Shown in pieces: positions 34,900 through 52,346 of a DNA stretch of 64,000 bases (its first letter is position 1; each line of letters starts with the position of its first letter). The position numbers and the translations under genes were made by a program. The notes under the pieces are model-generated. The model was given only the letters and a program-made list of their open reading frames with translations, made no database searches and was not told the DNA's origin. The stretch is from the NCBI RefSeq assembly GCF_963678635.1, contig NC_087068.1, positions 24,779,311-24,843,310 on the forward strand. Direction: 5' to 3'. The DNA comes from Symsagittifera roscoffensis (taxonomy: Eukaryota > Xenacoelomorpha > Acoela > Convolutidae).

Positions 34900-36242
34900 C
34901 AAAATAAATCCAACACCTACCGCAACAACACATTTACATCACCATCATGATAATCACCCTTTATCTTTAGTAACACGAAATTATAGGAACACATTAGCAA
35001 TAACAGAACACACTTCTCAAGATCATAGCTACCAACAAAAGTCTAGTATCTCATATATCACTCCACCAGTCAACCATTGATGACACATATGAGCAGAACA
35101 ACCACATACAACAAATTTTCGTTCTCAAACAACCATCTTATTAGCACAAGATGAGCCGACAGATTGGATACCTCAGCCATTCCCTTTTCTATCCATTCAA
35201 CATTCAATGCCACTCCTCTCGCATTTCACTTTCAGCTTTCAGACCTGACTTCTTCTCCCCTGCCAGTCTTTTGAACTAACTCACCACGCACAGATTCAGA
35301 TGATTCGACACAAACTGATTTAAATAAGATTTCTAACTTTAACAACTCCGATGTGAAAACTTCTGATGAGTTCCTACACTCAGAACTTAGCCCATCCACT
35401 TTTTGAAAGCCACCTTTCCAACAGCTTACTTCCCAACTTCCAAATGAATCCTCTCCGGCCCCCTCTTCCTATACTGACGCCACTCATAATCTTTCCCCGA
35501 TGTCCAGCGACCAACCCGATCCACCTAGCCCCAAGAAACATAACTAGCTAGAGCATGAGTTAGACAACTTCATAACACTACAAGAGTACATTCATAACAC
35601 AAGCAATCTAACAATTCACCAACTAACACACTCTACCTCAACATCAGAATCTTCAATTCCACCCGCAAATGCAGATTTTACACGAGCCCATAGAATTTTT
35701 AAACGCGTCCCCAATCATCCCGACTATAGTCCCTTCACCCACAACATACTAACACCAAAAAAGTTTTATATTACGACTGGCCATTTTTCCCTCAATATAC
35801 TCACTACACGACCACTTACGAAAACCAACTGAACTTCGTTGATGAATATAGCCTGGTTCCCCATTTCTTGGACTCAACACTATCATTTTACTAATCCATT
35901 GGACCTTCCCTTATACAAAACCCGCAAAAACAACAAATTATGCCAAATCCGACTACACAAACTAACAACCGCACTTCATGAAAAACATTTCACTCAATCG
36001 GATTTAACCAAACACTTAACAGATTCGTAGAAAAACGCGCAATTAGATTCTCCATCAACCACTATGATCACGCAATATTATGCTACATGGAAGATACCCC
36101 ATGTGAGGACGAGCCTCATTTTAACACACTACTAAGAGAAAAATTCTTTTTTAAATCTTCAATTTACATAGATAGTATTAACAAAAAATTCGATAACATC
36201 ATCGCCACAGCACTAAAAAATTTTAAAGCATACGAGCCATGA
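34900..36242 (+). pseudogene. further broken coding traces of the insertion, unknown
   Basis: Ser/Thr/Pro- and His-rich pieces (34900-35560) are followed by a cleaner stretch of about 72 codons ending at TGA 36240-36242, with FSINHYDHAILCYMEDTPCE and LREKFFFKSSIYIDSINKKF. No known domain recognised. Frames switch several times between pieces. Confidence 0.3.
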
Positions 36243-38487
36243 TTTAATAATTTTAACCATTTTGCACTAACTTTCCATTTTTTTCACCTCAGGAACGTGA
36301 CTTACACTGTTCTCATTAAATCATGTTACGAACAAATTTAACACATACATATACATATTACAAATTCAAACAACATCATTATACATCAAATACACCAACA
36401 CGTAACCCACAACACAGAATTACTTTCATTAACTCAAAATACACTTCACCATATTTCCTTAGTTTCACTTACTGCATAAACAGCACCAATTTCAAGGCAT
36501 CCTCCGTAACTATGATCCCAAATGTATATATTCTGCCCACTAATCAAATCCTTTGATGTTGATGACTCCCGCCCACTAACTGTCCCCCACAAATATATAC
36601 AGCCCATTGATTTCACTATACTAGAATATATGCATACCACACTCTAGTTATAACATGAAATGTATAATTTATTTCAAAACACACGTTAATAATTCTCACT
36701 TGATAAAACTAAACATCATCAAGAACGCTGGAGCTTCTCTGGCCTCTACTTTAAATTTAAAAAAATCAACCGCATGCTTAGGAAACTTTTCACATCATCA
36801 GACAGAATCCGCACTAACTTCCCCAATGGATTTTTTACCGATGACAACCCTCCGTAAGTATACATTAAATATTTCAACTAATAAATAAACCAAAACATTC
36901 AGCATTCTTTATAAATTTCTCATTTTCCTTTTTTAGTTTTCGCCGATCATTCATCTAAAAAGAAAAAATTTAAACAAAAAATAGTAGGCAATTTTTTCTA
37001 AGCTTTCCGATTTCTATTTAACAATTACAATAAATTACTAACGCAATAAGTTTCAATACAACAGCAATTTTTTAAAAACTCGGCAGTAAAGTTAATATTA
37101 TTACAGCAGTAAACTCAAACAAATGGAAGTGAACTGAATGAAAACTAACCTTTTTATGTGACGATTCTTTGAAATTGTTTAGTAATTCTTGACTCGCCTA
37201 CAATTTTCCCACTCTTTCCACCAAATCGCCCAACTCAGTGATTGCTTAATAAATGAATTTCAAGTTCAAATCTAACTGATAACAACTCTAACTTGTTTTC
37301 ATGCGTTTCAACTTTCGTTTGACCCGGTTGGAAGAAATTATAAGAGTAAGCTTAAGCTAACCAATGCAGCTTATTAACGCCACAACACTATAAGCATGAA
37401 TAAGAGAAAAAAATCCCACGGTACCCGAACCGGATAACACCCAGATTAAAACTGGATAAAATATTCTTTTGAAACCCACTTTCATGTTTTATTGATAACA
37501 AATGAAACATTAAAAAGTGAAAAAAAAAATAACATAATGATATACTTTCGAGAAAAGGACACAACCAAAACAAAAAAGAAAAAACACCTGATAAAATGAA
37601 AACAGAAGGTTAAGCACAAAAAGAGACTCTGCCCAAAGAGGCGGTCAAAATGTAACCCACTCTGGCCTCACAACCCAGATTGCTGTCGCTCAAAGTACAT
37701 GCCCGCACCATATGCTACGACCCAGATACGCTATTTCTGATAAGAGTGGCTCGAGGTTGAGCACTTTTTTTTAAAATAACCGAACTAAATGAAAACGCTT
37801 TTGCGAAAGCAACTAATAAAAAAACATAACTAAAATCTGACTTCACTAACAAGATGTAGATATATAAATGCAACGTAAAAGGTTTCTTAGAGCCAAAGGA
37901 ACGAGCAGCAAAGGAGATGAAAACTTGATTACATTCCAACTCTGGATTGACAAATCTATTGGTTTGTTACCGTAGTCACTACCCTCAGAGGATTTAAAGT
38001 ATGGACTAAACATAGCTGCAAAGGAAACCATTGAAACAGACCAATGGTCAACTTGATATTGATCTCACATACCGATCTTAGTCACTTCGCACTTCACACG
38101 GAAAGATCAACTTCATCTTCCACGAAGTCTTGCTCTAAGCTTAACGAAACAGACACGTCACTGCATCGATCTAGAATCTTAACACAATCACTCAAGACGA
38201 CCCACGATCAAACGAGACCCACTTTTGAAACACGAACAACTGTTCTTCTCTTCTCTTCACGAAGTCACTGCTCCAACTACTAAAAAAACTACCACAAAGG
38301 ATATGAAATCTCTCTATCCGTCCTTCACTACGGTAAACAATTTAAAACTAAAAATTCTCTAAACCCCGGATGGGTGGAACGAGTTCTGGACGAGTATTTA
38401 TAAACCAATTATATTATTGACAAAACTATCCCTATAAATTATTACTAACCAACCAATCATATTCCATCACTAACACTGACAGTTATC
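36243..38487. other. rest of the insertion, no gene seen
   Basis: Still A/C-rich to about 37.1 kb, then more mixed. The frame 38044-38283 (Ser/Thr-rich) and minus-strand frames at 37388-38031 are not recognisable. A TATA-like TATTTATAAACC lies near 38396. Confidence 0.35.
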
Positions 38488-38781
38488 TGTAAGTGCTGAA
38501 ACTACTTGTAGTTTCAGCACCAGACTAATTTTAATAAACCTTAGACTACACTTGTTCTACTTTCGGACAAGCTTCAAGATTAACTCGCAAATAACAAAAT
38601 GCACTAGATTTATCGAGACTAGGAGATATAAGAGTAAGATTAAGATTGGTATTAGACCAAGAAGTTGCACGAATCTATCCGGCCGAAAATAAGATAACGC
38701 GATGAACAGACGGTGTGCCTTATCTGAAACTACTCTATGAGAAAGCTACCTCCTGCTTGAACTCAGAAAACAACCAAAAAG
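38488..38781 (+). repeat. right direct repeat (putative 3' LTR)
   Basis: Starts TGTAAGTGCTGAAACTAC, contains the same internal words as the left repeat, and may end at AACTCA (38765). Near its start it holds a perfect 28-bp palindrome that the left copy lacks. Confidence 0.6.
38493..38520. repeat. perfect 28-bp palindrome
   Basis: GTGCTGAAACTAC, TT, GTAGTTTCAGCAC: a 13-bp stem with no mismatch and a 2-base loop. It lies at the start of the right direct repeat; the left repeat has only TGAAAGTAGT at that place. Confidence 0.9.
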
Positions 38782-39254
38782 CTGGCTGCAAAGTCTCAAC
38801 TTTTTAGTTTTTGGAATTTACCAAGCTGAAAATTGAGCTTGGCTGGGGTTCGAGTTAAGCAAAATCAATTCCAGTTTTCTTGAAGTTTTTTTATCTAGAA
38901 AAGTTTATTTAGTTTTAATGCATTTAATTGTTTCTAATTAGTTTTTGAATCGATTTTTTTCCAAATGGCGATGTTTTTTTCTTTCAAAAAGTTCGTTTGT
39001 AAGACTTTCACCAGCTGTAGCATAATTTAATTTTTATATAATTAACATATTGCAATGAGGAAAAAATGTCGTCTGTCGGCTTCATGTCATGTTGTACTTA
39101 GCTAGTACCAATTTGAGCCCGTACGGAGTCAATGGACCCAATTAGCGTCCATTTAGTTACAGTGATTTTGAGCGCGGAAAAATTTGCCGCACTCAAAGAA
39201 CTCGCGCTCTTGAGCTAGGCATCCTTTATTTTTTTTGGCATGGAGTGCGTAAAA

Positions 39255-39467
39255 TGAGTCCAAATTGGCAATTTTTAAACCCCCATTACCCCAATAAAAA
39301 GGATCACCTGTAAAAATAAATAATATTTTTTTTATTTAAGCTCAGGATATTGACAATTTTTACATGATTTTAAGAAATTCCGTCGAAAATGGCTTCCGAT
39401 AAAAAGTTGACATTTGTCTGAAAAATTCACTTCGAGCACAAATAGTCCGTTAATCTCTGAGACTCGG
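39255..39467 (+). repeat. R1 relic directly upstream of the duplicated block
   Basis: Follows R1 order: TTGGCAATTTTTAAACCC, GATCACCTGTAAAAA, TTTAAGCTCAGGA, AAATTCCGTCGAAAATGGCT, GACATTTGTCTGAA, CGAGCACAAATAGTCCGTTA. It ends about 12 bases before the first tandem unit. Confidence 0.65.
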
Positions 39468-39603
39468 AATAAAAAGGTAAAAAATTTAGTAAAAGTGGGT
39501 TAGTTTTCAGAGCAGTGGTTATATTGCATATTTTAAATCAGAGTATACTAAACTTGTTTCAGTTGTCATAACCGAAACACCGGGTGTAAAACTACGTTTA
39601 TGG

Positions 39604-42338
<2,735 letters not shown>

Positions 42339-43137
42339 TCATTTCTAGCCAAGCTGAAACAACAAAGGGACAGGAAAAGAAAACAAAGAAAAAACATTAA
42401 TTTCATTGCACCAGCTCTTCTCATAATTACGAACTCAGATTGACTTAGAGGAGGCAGCGAATGATTACTAGAACAGATTTCGATATTCTTGAAATTGTAG
42501 CATCTTTCTGCCATTCTATTTTGAGCTTTTAAAGAATGGGATCTCATTCATTTTATACTCAAAAAAGAATAGAAAAAAATGATACACTTATAACAAAAAT
42601 CCTCAACGAATTGGAAAATTTGCAATTTGGTTGTTTTGGCGTCAAGATAATTGTTTGATTTGCAGGTGCAGACATTTTGGCGCCGAAATTGGAGTGATTG
42701 AGAAAACGCGTTTAAATTATCTGAAACCTCCCCGTTATCACTTTAAATTCTTCTCAATTTGTGGGTTGTGTTCTTTACCGACCACAATTGATAAAGACCT
42801 TACCGACCACAATTGATAAAGACTCAAAGCTAGATTCACCAAAAGTTGGACGTTCTTGCATGCACAACCCATTGAAACGATCTGAAAGTAGATCATATAC
42901 AAATTAATGAAAGTAGCCGATTTCTACTTTTTGGCAAACACTTTCAAATAAGCTAATTTTATGATTTTGAAGTTTCAAATAATTGTGCCTTGAGCAGGGC
43001 ATACAATACTTTTCAAAAACAGCTTTTTTTTTAGCGTATTTGAAGAAATTTATTTCTGAAAACGGAAGAATTATCCAATTATCGGGGTTCCAGAATTACG
43101 TTAACTACAAAAAAAGTTTGCTTGCATAATTTTATAG
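42339..43137. other. spacer between STK32 and the copia relic (also in units 2 and 3)
   Basis: Non-coding. A 25-base word TTACCGACCACAATTGATAA+AGACC is repeated in tandem at about 42776-42823; in units 2 and 3 the second copy reads CGACCTC. No LTR of the copia element is recognisable here. Confidence 0.5.
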
Positions 43138-46100
43138 GCGTATGGGGGTCTGGATGACAAAGATCGACTGTGTGGGAACAAATGGTTATGGCAATGGCAC
43201 TAAGGCCTGGAAGCTGCTTCAAGAGAAATTCTGCAGCGTAAAGAGGCCGTTCATGGTCCGTGTAGTAGGCTAGCTTGCGAGGATCAGAGAAGGATCCCGA
43301 CGATTGCTTCGTTTGCAGCCAAGAGCTGATGAGGCGGTTGAGCGAAGCTGGAGTAGGAATCACGGAAGGAAAACTATTCAAAGATCTGGTGGTTAATGGG
43401 CTGCCTGACAGCTATGAGCATTTTTTGGTGCAGGGGAGCTTGCAACCAGCCGAAAACTTTGCGGAGCTGAGAACGAGACTGAGGAGCTAGAATGAATCGA
43501 GCAAGGCTGCATGTGGATGGACTAGACGTGGTCACATAGCCATTCAAGCTGCAAGAAAGAAGAAAAAAGTGTCAAGTAGTGGCTGCTAGGTGTGCTGCCA
43601 GTAGGTTCATATAGTGAAAAATTGTTAAACCAGAAGTTATCGTGGAAAATTTAATGCTCGAACCAGCGGGTTGATCGAAGCAAGTGGGCCGAGTGAAAAA
43701 AAGCAAGGGTGCCTCAAGTGCGGGCAACCTGGACATTTTGCCAAGTAGTGTAAGCAGGGGAGGACAGGGTTCTTCTTTTGCTGTGCGAAATTTTCAATAA
43801 GGAAGACGACCTCATTGTGGATTCGGGCGGGATGCATTGATCTTGTAATGCTCAACAGGGCTTTTTTTAAGCTTTGAGAGCTGAAACAATGGAACAATAG
43901 TGGAGAACCTCAACAGAACACTGTTAAGTGTTGAGGGCAAAGGATAAGTGGAAATGGAGATCAGGAACTGCCACAACACTGTGAGGAGGAACATTTTTCA
44001 CAACGTACTGTTTGTGCCGAGCTGCAATGTGAACTTGATGAGTGTAGCTCGGCGGTGGCTAGGTATCTGCTGACACCCCATGGAGGACAGCTACCTCTTA
44101 AGCAGCGCGGTATGCCTTTGTTTTTTCAGTGAAAGTTCAGTAGGATCCAGTGACATAAGCAAAGGGGGAAACCAGTTATACAATGTTGTGGCACCGACGA
44201 CTGGGGCACCTCAACCAGCAGGACTTTTCATCGCTTAACAATGTAGACGCTCTAGGGTTCTGCGATGTGTTTACAGCTTCCAAGCAGGGGCAACAGCTAT
44301 TCAGTGACATCAGGGGATCCTTTGAAGTACTGAGCCTTTTTGGTGCTCGCTATACCTTGAGCTTCATCGACGAATTCAGTCGGCTAGGTGTGGTCAAGTA
44401 CCTGGGGAATAAGAGTGATTCCTTACTGAAGTTTCAAGAGTTTGTGGCTTCAACAGTTTCAACAAAAAGCACCGGAGTGCCTGTTAACTGACAATAGAGG
44501 TGAGGATTCGTCAAATGTAATCAGGAGATTTTGAAAAGAATCCCAGGTGAAGAAAATTTTCAAGGAGCCCATCACTCCCCAACAGAAAGGTGTAGTAAAG
44601 CGCTGCAACAGACTGATCACCGCAAGGACTGAATGTCTGCTGGCCGAAGCAAAACTATCGAAGATGTTCTGAGTGTGAGCAATGTCGACAGCTGTGAGAG
44701 TTCGAAAATTGTGTCCCATATTCAGAAATGAGAAGCGTTTTTGATCAACGGAGATGCACATTTGAAAATTATCAAACTGAGTTTTTTGCGTGTGCTCGGT
44801 TAACTGGCGTACTATCTGATCGACACACAGGCAGAAACTGGATCCAATGGTCAGGAAAAGCAAGTTCATCGGCTAGGATGAGGAGATCAATGCCTATTTT
44901 TGATGGAGACAGGACAAGTTGTGCAAGCAGGAAGCGGGTTTTTTAATGAAATCATCATTGCATTTGACTTCAAGCTTCACAGTGAGCTAATGCAAACCCT
45001 GGAGCTATCAATTGAGGTACAAATTTTTATTGAGCAACCAAGCATTCAGACAACCAGCTAAGCAACAAGAACGGAAACTGAGGGTGATACTGCAGATTGA
45101 ATGGGGCTACTGACGATGATCAAGACGAGGATGAAGCAGTAGATACACACTCTATTGAGCATCCCGTGCAGAGGTCCATTAGGACGAGGAACCCATCCAT
45201 TTGATACGGACTGCCCTATATCCATGTTTCAGCGAGTGGAATCCAAGAGCCAAGCGGCTATTCAGAAGCAGTGCCGGAGCCCGAAAAGGAGATGCGGCTG
45301 GCAGCCATTGTCTTAGAAGTCAAGACTCTAGAAGCCATGGTAACATGGACAACTGTTGATGAACCAAAATCTCGAAAGCTGTTCCTGGACGATGTGTTCT
45401 TGCTGTGACGAGAGATGCGATAGAACAAGCAGGGCGGTTCCTAGCTCGACATGTAGTGAAGGGGTTCATGCGAATGGAAAGACTTTAATTCAATAAGACA
45501 TTTGCTTCGACCTCTAAAACCGGAACAAAGAAAACTTTTCATGATCTTGGTTCCGGTGTGAACTTGATGAGTGTGAACTTGATGAGTGTAGCTCGGCGGT
45601 GGCTAGGTATCTGCTGACACCCCATGGAGGACAGCTATCTCTTAAGCAGCGCGGCATGCCTTTCTTTCTTCAGTGATGTTCTGAGTGCGAGCAATGTCGA
45701 CAACTGTGAGAGTTCGAAAGTTGTGTCCCACATTCGGAAATGAGAAGCGTTTTTGATCAACAGAGATGCACAATTGAAAATCATCAAACTGAGCTAATTG
45801 CGTGTGCTCGGTTAACTGGCGTACTATCTGATCGACACACAGGTAGAAACTGGATCCAATGGTCAGGAAAAGCAAGTTCATCTGATAGATAGATGAATAA
45901 GTCAGCCTTAGTCAACTCTCCTGTAATAGAGACAGTCCCAACGGAGCAGCCAACTGGGTTCAGCAGCTATCAAAGCCAAGTGTGTTTCCTACAACGAAAT
46001 TTTTATCAGCGCAGAGCAAGAGACTAGTACCTGACGTTGATTACTTTCCTACTTGATAAAGGGTTCACGGGAAGCAGAAACGAAATTTTTTTTTCACGTT

Positions 46101-46965
46101 GAGGAGAGCAATGATTAATGGGATGGTTTGGGTAGATGACTTCATCTTTGGGTGAAGACGTCACGATGAAAAGGGTAAGATGAGGGGCGGTTATCCGAAC
46201 GATTCAAGTGGGATGACATAGACGTTTTGTCCTGGCTCCTGATACTAACGGTGAATCGACGATTGCTTGTACAGGCGGTGTCCATGAAAGCTGAAGACTA
46301 CAGAGGTTTTGTGGGCTCCTTATTATTCGTAGATAAGCCGTGATATCTTAGCTACTGTGATACAGCCGTGATATCCTAGCTACTGTGACGCAACTCTCCA
46401 GTTTTCTTGAGAATCTGGAAAAGTGCACAGGGTGGCTGCAAAGATTTTGTTACCTAAGATCTGGAGCTGTGCCACACCAAGGACGCTGATGGTGCAAGGC
46501 TCTATGGATCCGAAACTCCACAGTTCTGGCTGACAGAAGATCAACTACTGGCTACAGCTTTCAGCTTTGTTTTGCAGAGGGCATGGGCAGCAATTAGATT
46601 GAGCACCAAGAAGCAACCAACTGCAGCCATATCTACCAGTGAGGCTGACTACTAAGCAAAGGCGGTAGCGGTTCAAAAGGCTCTAACTCAGTGATCTTTT
46701 TCTCGATGAGATGGGAGTGGTGAATGACGGACCAACAGTCATCAAGGAGGACAACAGCACAGCTGCATCAAGATATGCAAGACTCCTGTGATGCAGAAGC
46801 GAACGAAGCGCATCGATGTAAAATAACTTTTTGTTCGAGAAAGAGTGGAAGATGAGACAGTTAAACTTCAGTATTGCCCTTTTGATATCGTTAAGGCTAA
46901 GGTGAAACAACATCGTCGAATCTTGATGTGTTGCAGTCTGACATATGTCAAAGCCAATTGAGCCT
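43138..46965 (+). pseudogene. Ty1/copia retrotransposon gag-pol relic, unit 1
   Basis: The domain order is that of copia, interrupted by many stops and shifts. Gag-like segment 43195-43490 (VVNGLPDSYEHFL); zinc knuckle CLKCGQPGHFAK-stop-C at 43710-43754; protease VDSGG at 43817-43831; GAG-pre-integrase LWHRRLGHLNQQDFS from 44186; integrase core with SDIRGSFEV (44300s) and TDNRGE (44480s), where the usual PQQNGVAER glutamate is replaced in PQQKGVVKR (44578s); reverse transcriptase start LARHVVKGFMR (45440s) and VWVDDFIFG (46125-46151); RNase H-type KQPTAAISTSEADY (46612s) and VREKVEDETVKLQYCPFDI (46830s). No LTRs found. It is dead, and it predates the segmental duplication because all units carry the same lesions. 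Confidence 0.88.
45562..45887 (+). repeat. rearranged duplicate inside the copia relic
   Basis: Combines a copy of about 44028-44130 (AACTTGATGAGTGTAGCTCG) directly with a copy of 44662-44872 (ATGTTCTGAGTGTGAGCAAT), skipping about 530 bases. It is inserted into the reverse-transcriptase region just after GGTTCCGGTGTG. The same structure is present in units 2 and 3 (about 54771 and 62859). Confidence 0.8.
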
Positions 46966-47587
46966 AAGTGAGGTTATTGAGGTCAGACAATCACAAGATC
47001 AGACATATTAATCGACGCGAATCAGTTTAGAGGTCAAACTGATTAAAATAGTCATAACTGACTTAACTCAGACAAGGTCAACTAGTGATCACAAACTTTT
47101 TATTCATTCAGCAATTTTTTATTTGGTACTTTTGTGATGCTTAGTTTATCATGTCTCTATCTTCATTTTCTCAATCCATTTTTCAAAAATCCCTACTTTT
47201 TCTCAATCCTCAGTTCAAACTTCAGGTTTTATCTCAATCTCTATTCCCAGCCCTTAATTCTAGTTGCTCTAACCCTGAATCTTAAAAATAATTTATTTGT
47301 TTTTCATACTTTATATCGTAACATCGAATGTTTAGCCGTTACAGCACGTAAAACAGTAATTACAACAGTAAAACAGCTATTGATTTTTGGAATTGAAACA
47401 AACTAAAGTCATTTATTTGCTTGCTTTGGTTTCTGTTTTGAAGACTTTTTTGTTTCAACAATCGGAGAAATTAGGGAATATAAATTTTTGAGGTTGTTTT
47501 TCTTCGTTCAAACGATGGGAAAACCACATATTAAATAAAACAATTTATAGTATTTTTTTTTAGACAAAATTCGACTTTTTAACTAGC
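46966..47587. other. end of unit 1: R3 and R1 fragments
   Basis: 47290-47380 matches an R3 interior (TTGTTTTTCATACTTTATAT, CGTAACATCGAATGTTTAGC, ACAGCACGTAAAACAG). 47560-47587 is a minus-orientation R1 piece (GACAAAATTCGACTTTTTAA). No gene. Repeated at 56175-56796. Confidence 0.6.
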
Positions 47588-47712
47588 AAAAAATTTAGTA
47601 AAAGTGGGTTAGTTTTCAGAGCAGTGGTTATATTGCATATTTTAAATCAGAGTATACTAAACTTGTTTCAGTTGTCATAACCGAAACACCGGGTGTAAAA
47701 CTACGTTTATGG

Positions 47713-51549
<3,837 letters not shown>

Positions 51550-52346
51550 TCATTTCTAGCCAAGCTGAAACAACAAAGGGACAGGAAAAGAAAACAAAGA
51601 AAAAACATTAATTTCATTGCACCAGCTCTTCTCATAATTACGAACTCAGATTGACTTAGAGGAGGCAGCGAATGATTACTAGAACAGATTTCGATATTCT
51701 TGAAATTGTAGCATCTTTCTGCCATTCTATTTTGAGCTTTTAAAGAATGGGATCTCATTCATTTTATACTCAAAAAAGAATAGAAAAAAATGATACACTT
51801 ATAACAAAAATCCTCAACGAATTGGAAAATTTGCAATTTGGTTGTTTTGGCGTCAAGATAATTGTTTGATTTGCAGGTGCAGACATTTTGGCGCCGAAAT
51901 TGGAGTGATTGAGAAAACGCGTTTAAATTATCTGAAACCTCCCCGTTATCACTTTAAATTCTTCTCAATTTGTGGGTTGTGTTCTTTACCGACCACAATT
52001 GATAAAGACCTTACCGACCTCAATTGATAAAGACTCAAAGCTAGATTCACCAAAAGTTGGACGTTCTTGCATGCACAACCCATTGAAACGACCTGAAAGT
52101 AGATCATATACAAATTAATGAAAGTAGCCGATTTCTACTTTTTGGCAAACACTTTCAAATAAGCTAATTTTATGATTTTGAAGTTTCAAATAATTGTGCC
52201 TTGAGCAGGGCATACAATACTTTTCAAAAACAGCTTTTTTTAGCGTATTTGAAGAAATTTATTTCTGAAAACGGAAGAATTATCCAATTATCGGGGTTCC
52301 AGAATTACGTTAACTACAAAAAAAGTTTGCTTGCATAATTTTATAG

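Larger units (their letters stand above)
30481..38781 (+). mobile_element. old LTR-type insertion, G-poor strand, coding capacity broken
   Basis: Two direct repeats, about 80-85% identical by eye, bound 7.7 kb of distinctive composition: the plus strand is rich in A and C and poor in G, unlike the flanks. The left repeat is followed by TGGTGCGACC (30733), which could be a primer-binding site. No reverse transcriptase, integrase or protease motif could be found, and no polypurine tract precedes the right repeat. Homology between the repeats runs slightly past the TG...CA ends (CRACCAAAAAG), so the true LTR limits are unsure. The alternative is a block that merely lies between two copies of another repeat. 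Confidence 0.5.

Noticed and set aside
30481-38781. Integrated DNA virus or Maverick/Polinton
   Set aside because: No polymerase, integrase, ATPase or capsid motif could be read, the ends are direct rather than inverted repeats, and the coding traces are too eroded to name.
44459-44869. 136-codon minus-strand frame across the copia relic (also in unit 2)
   Set aside because: Antisense shadow of the integrase region; no resemblance to any family.
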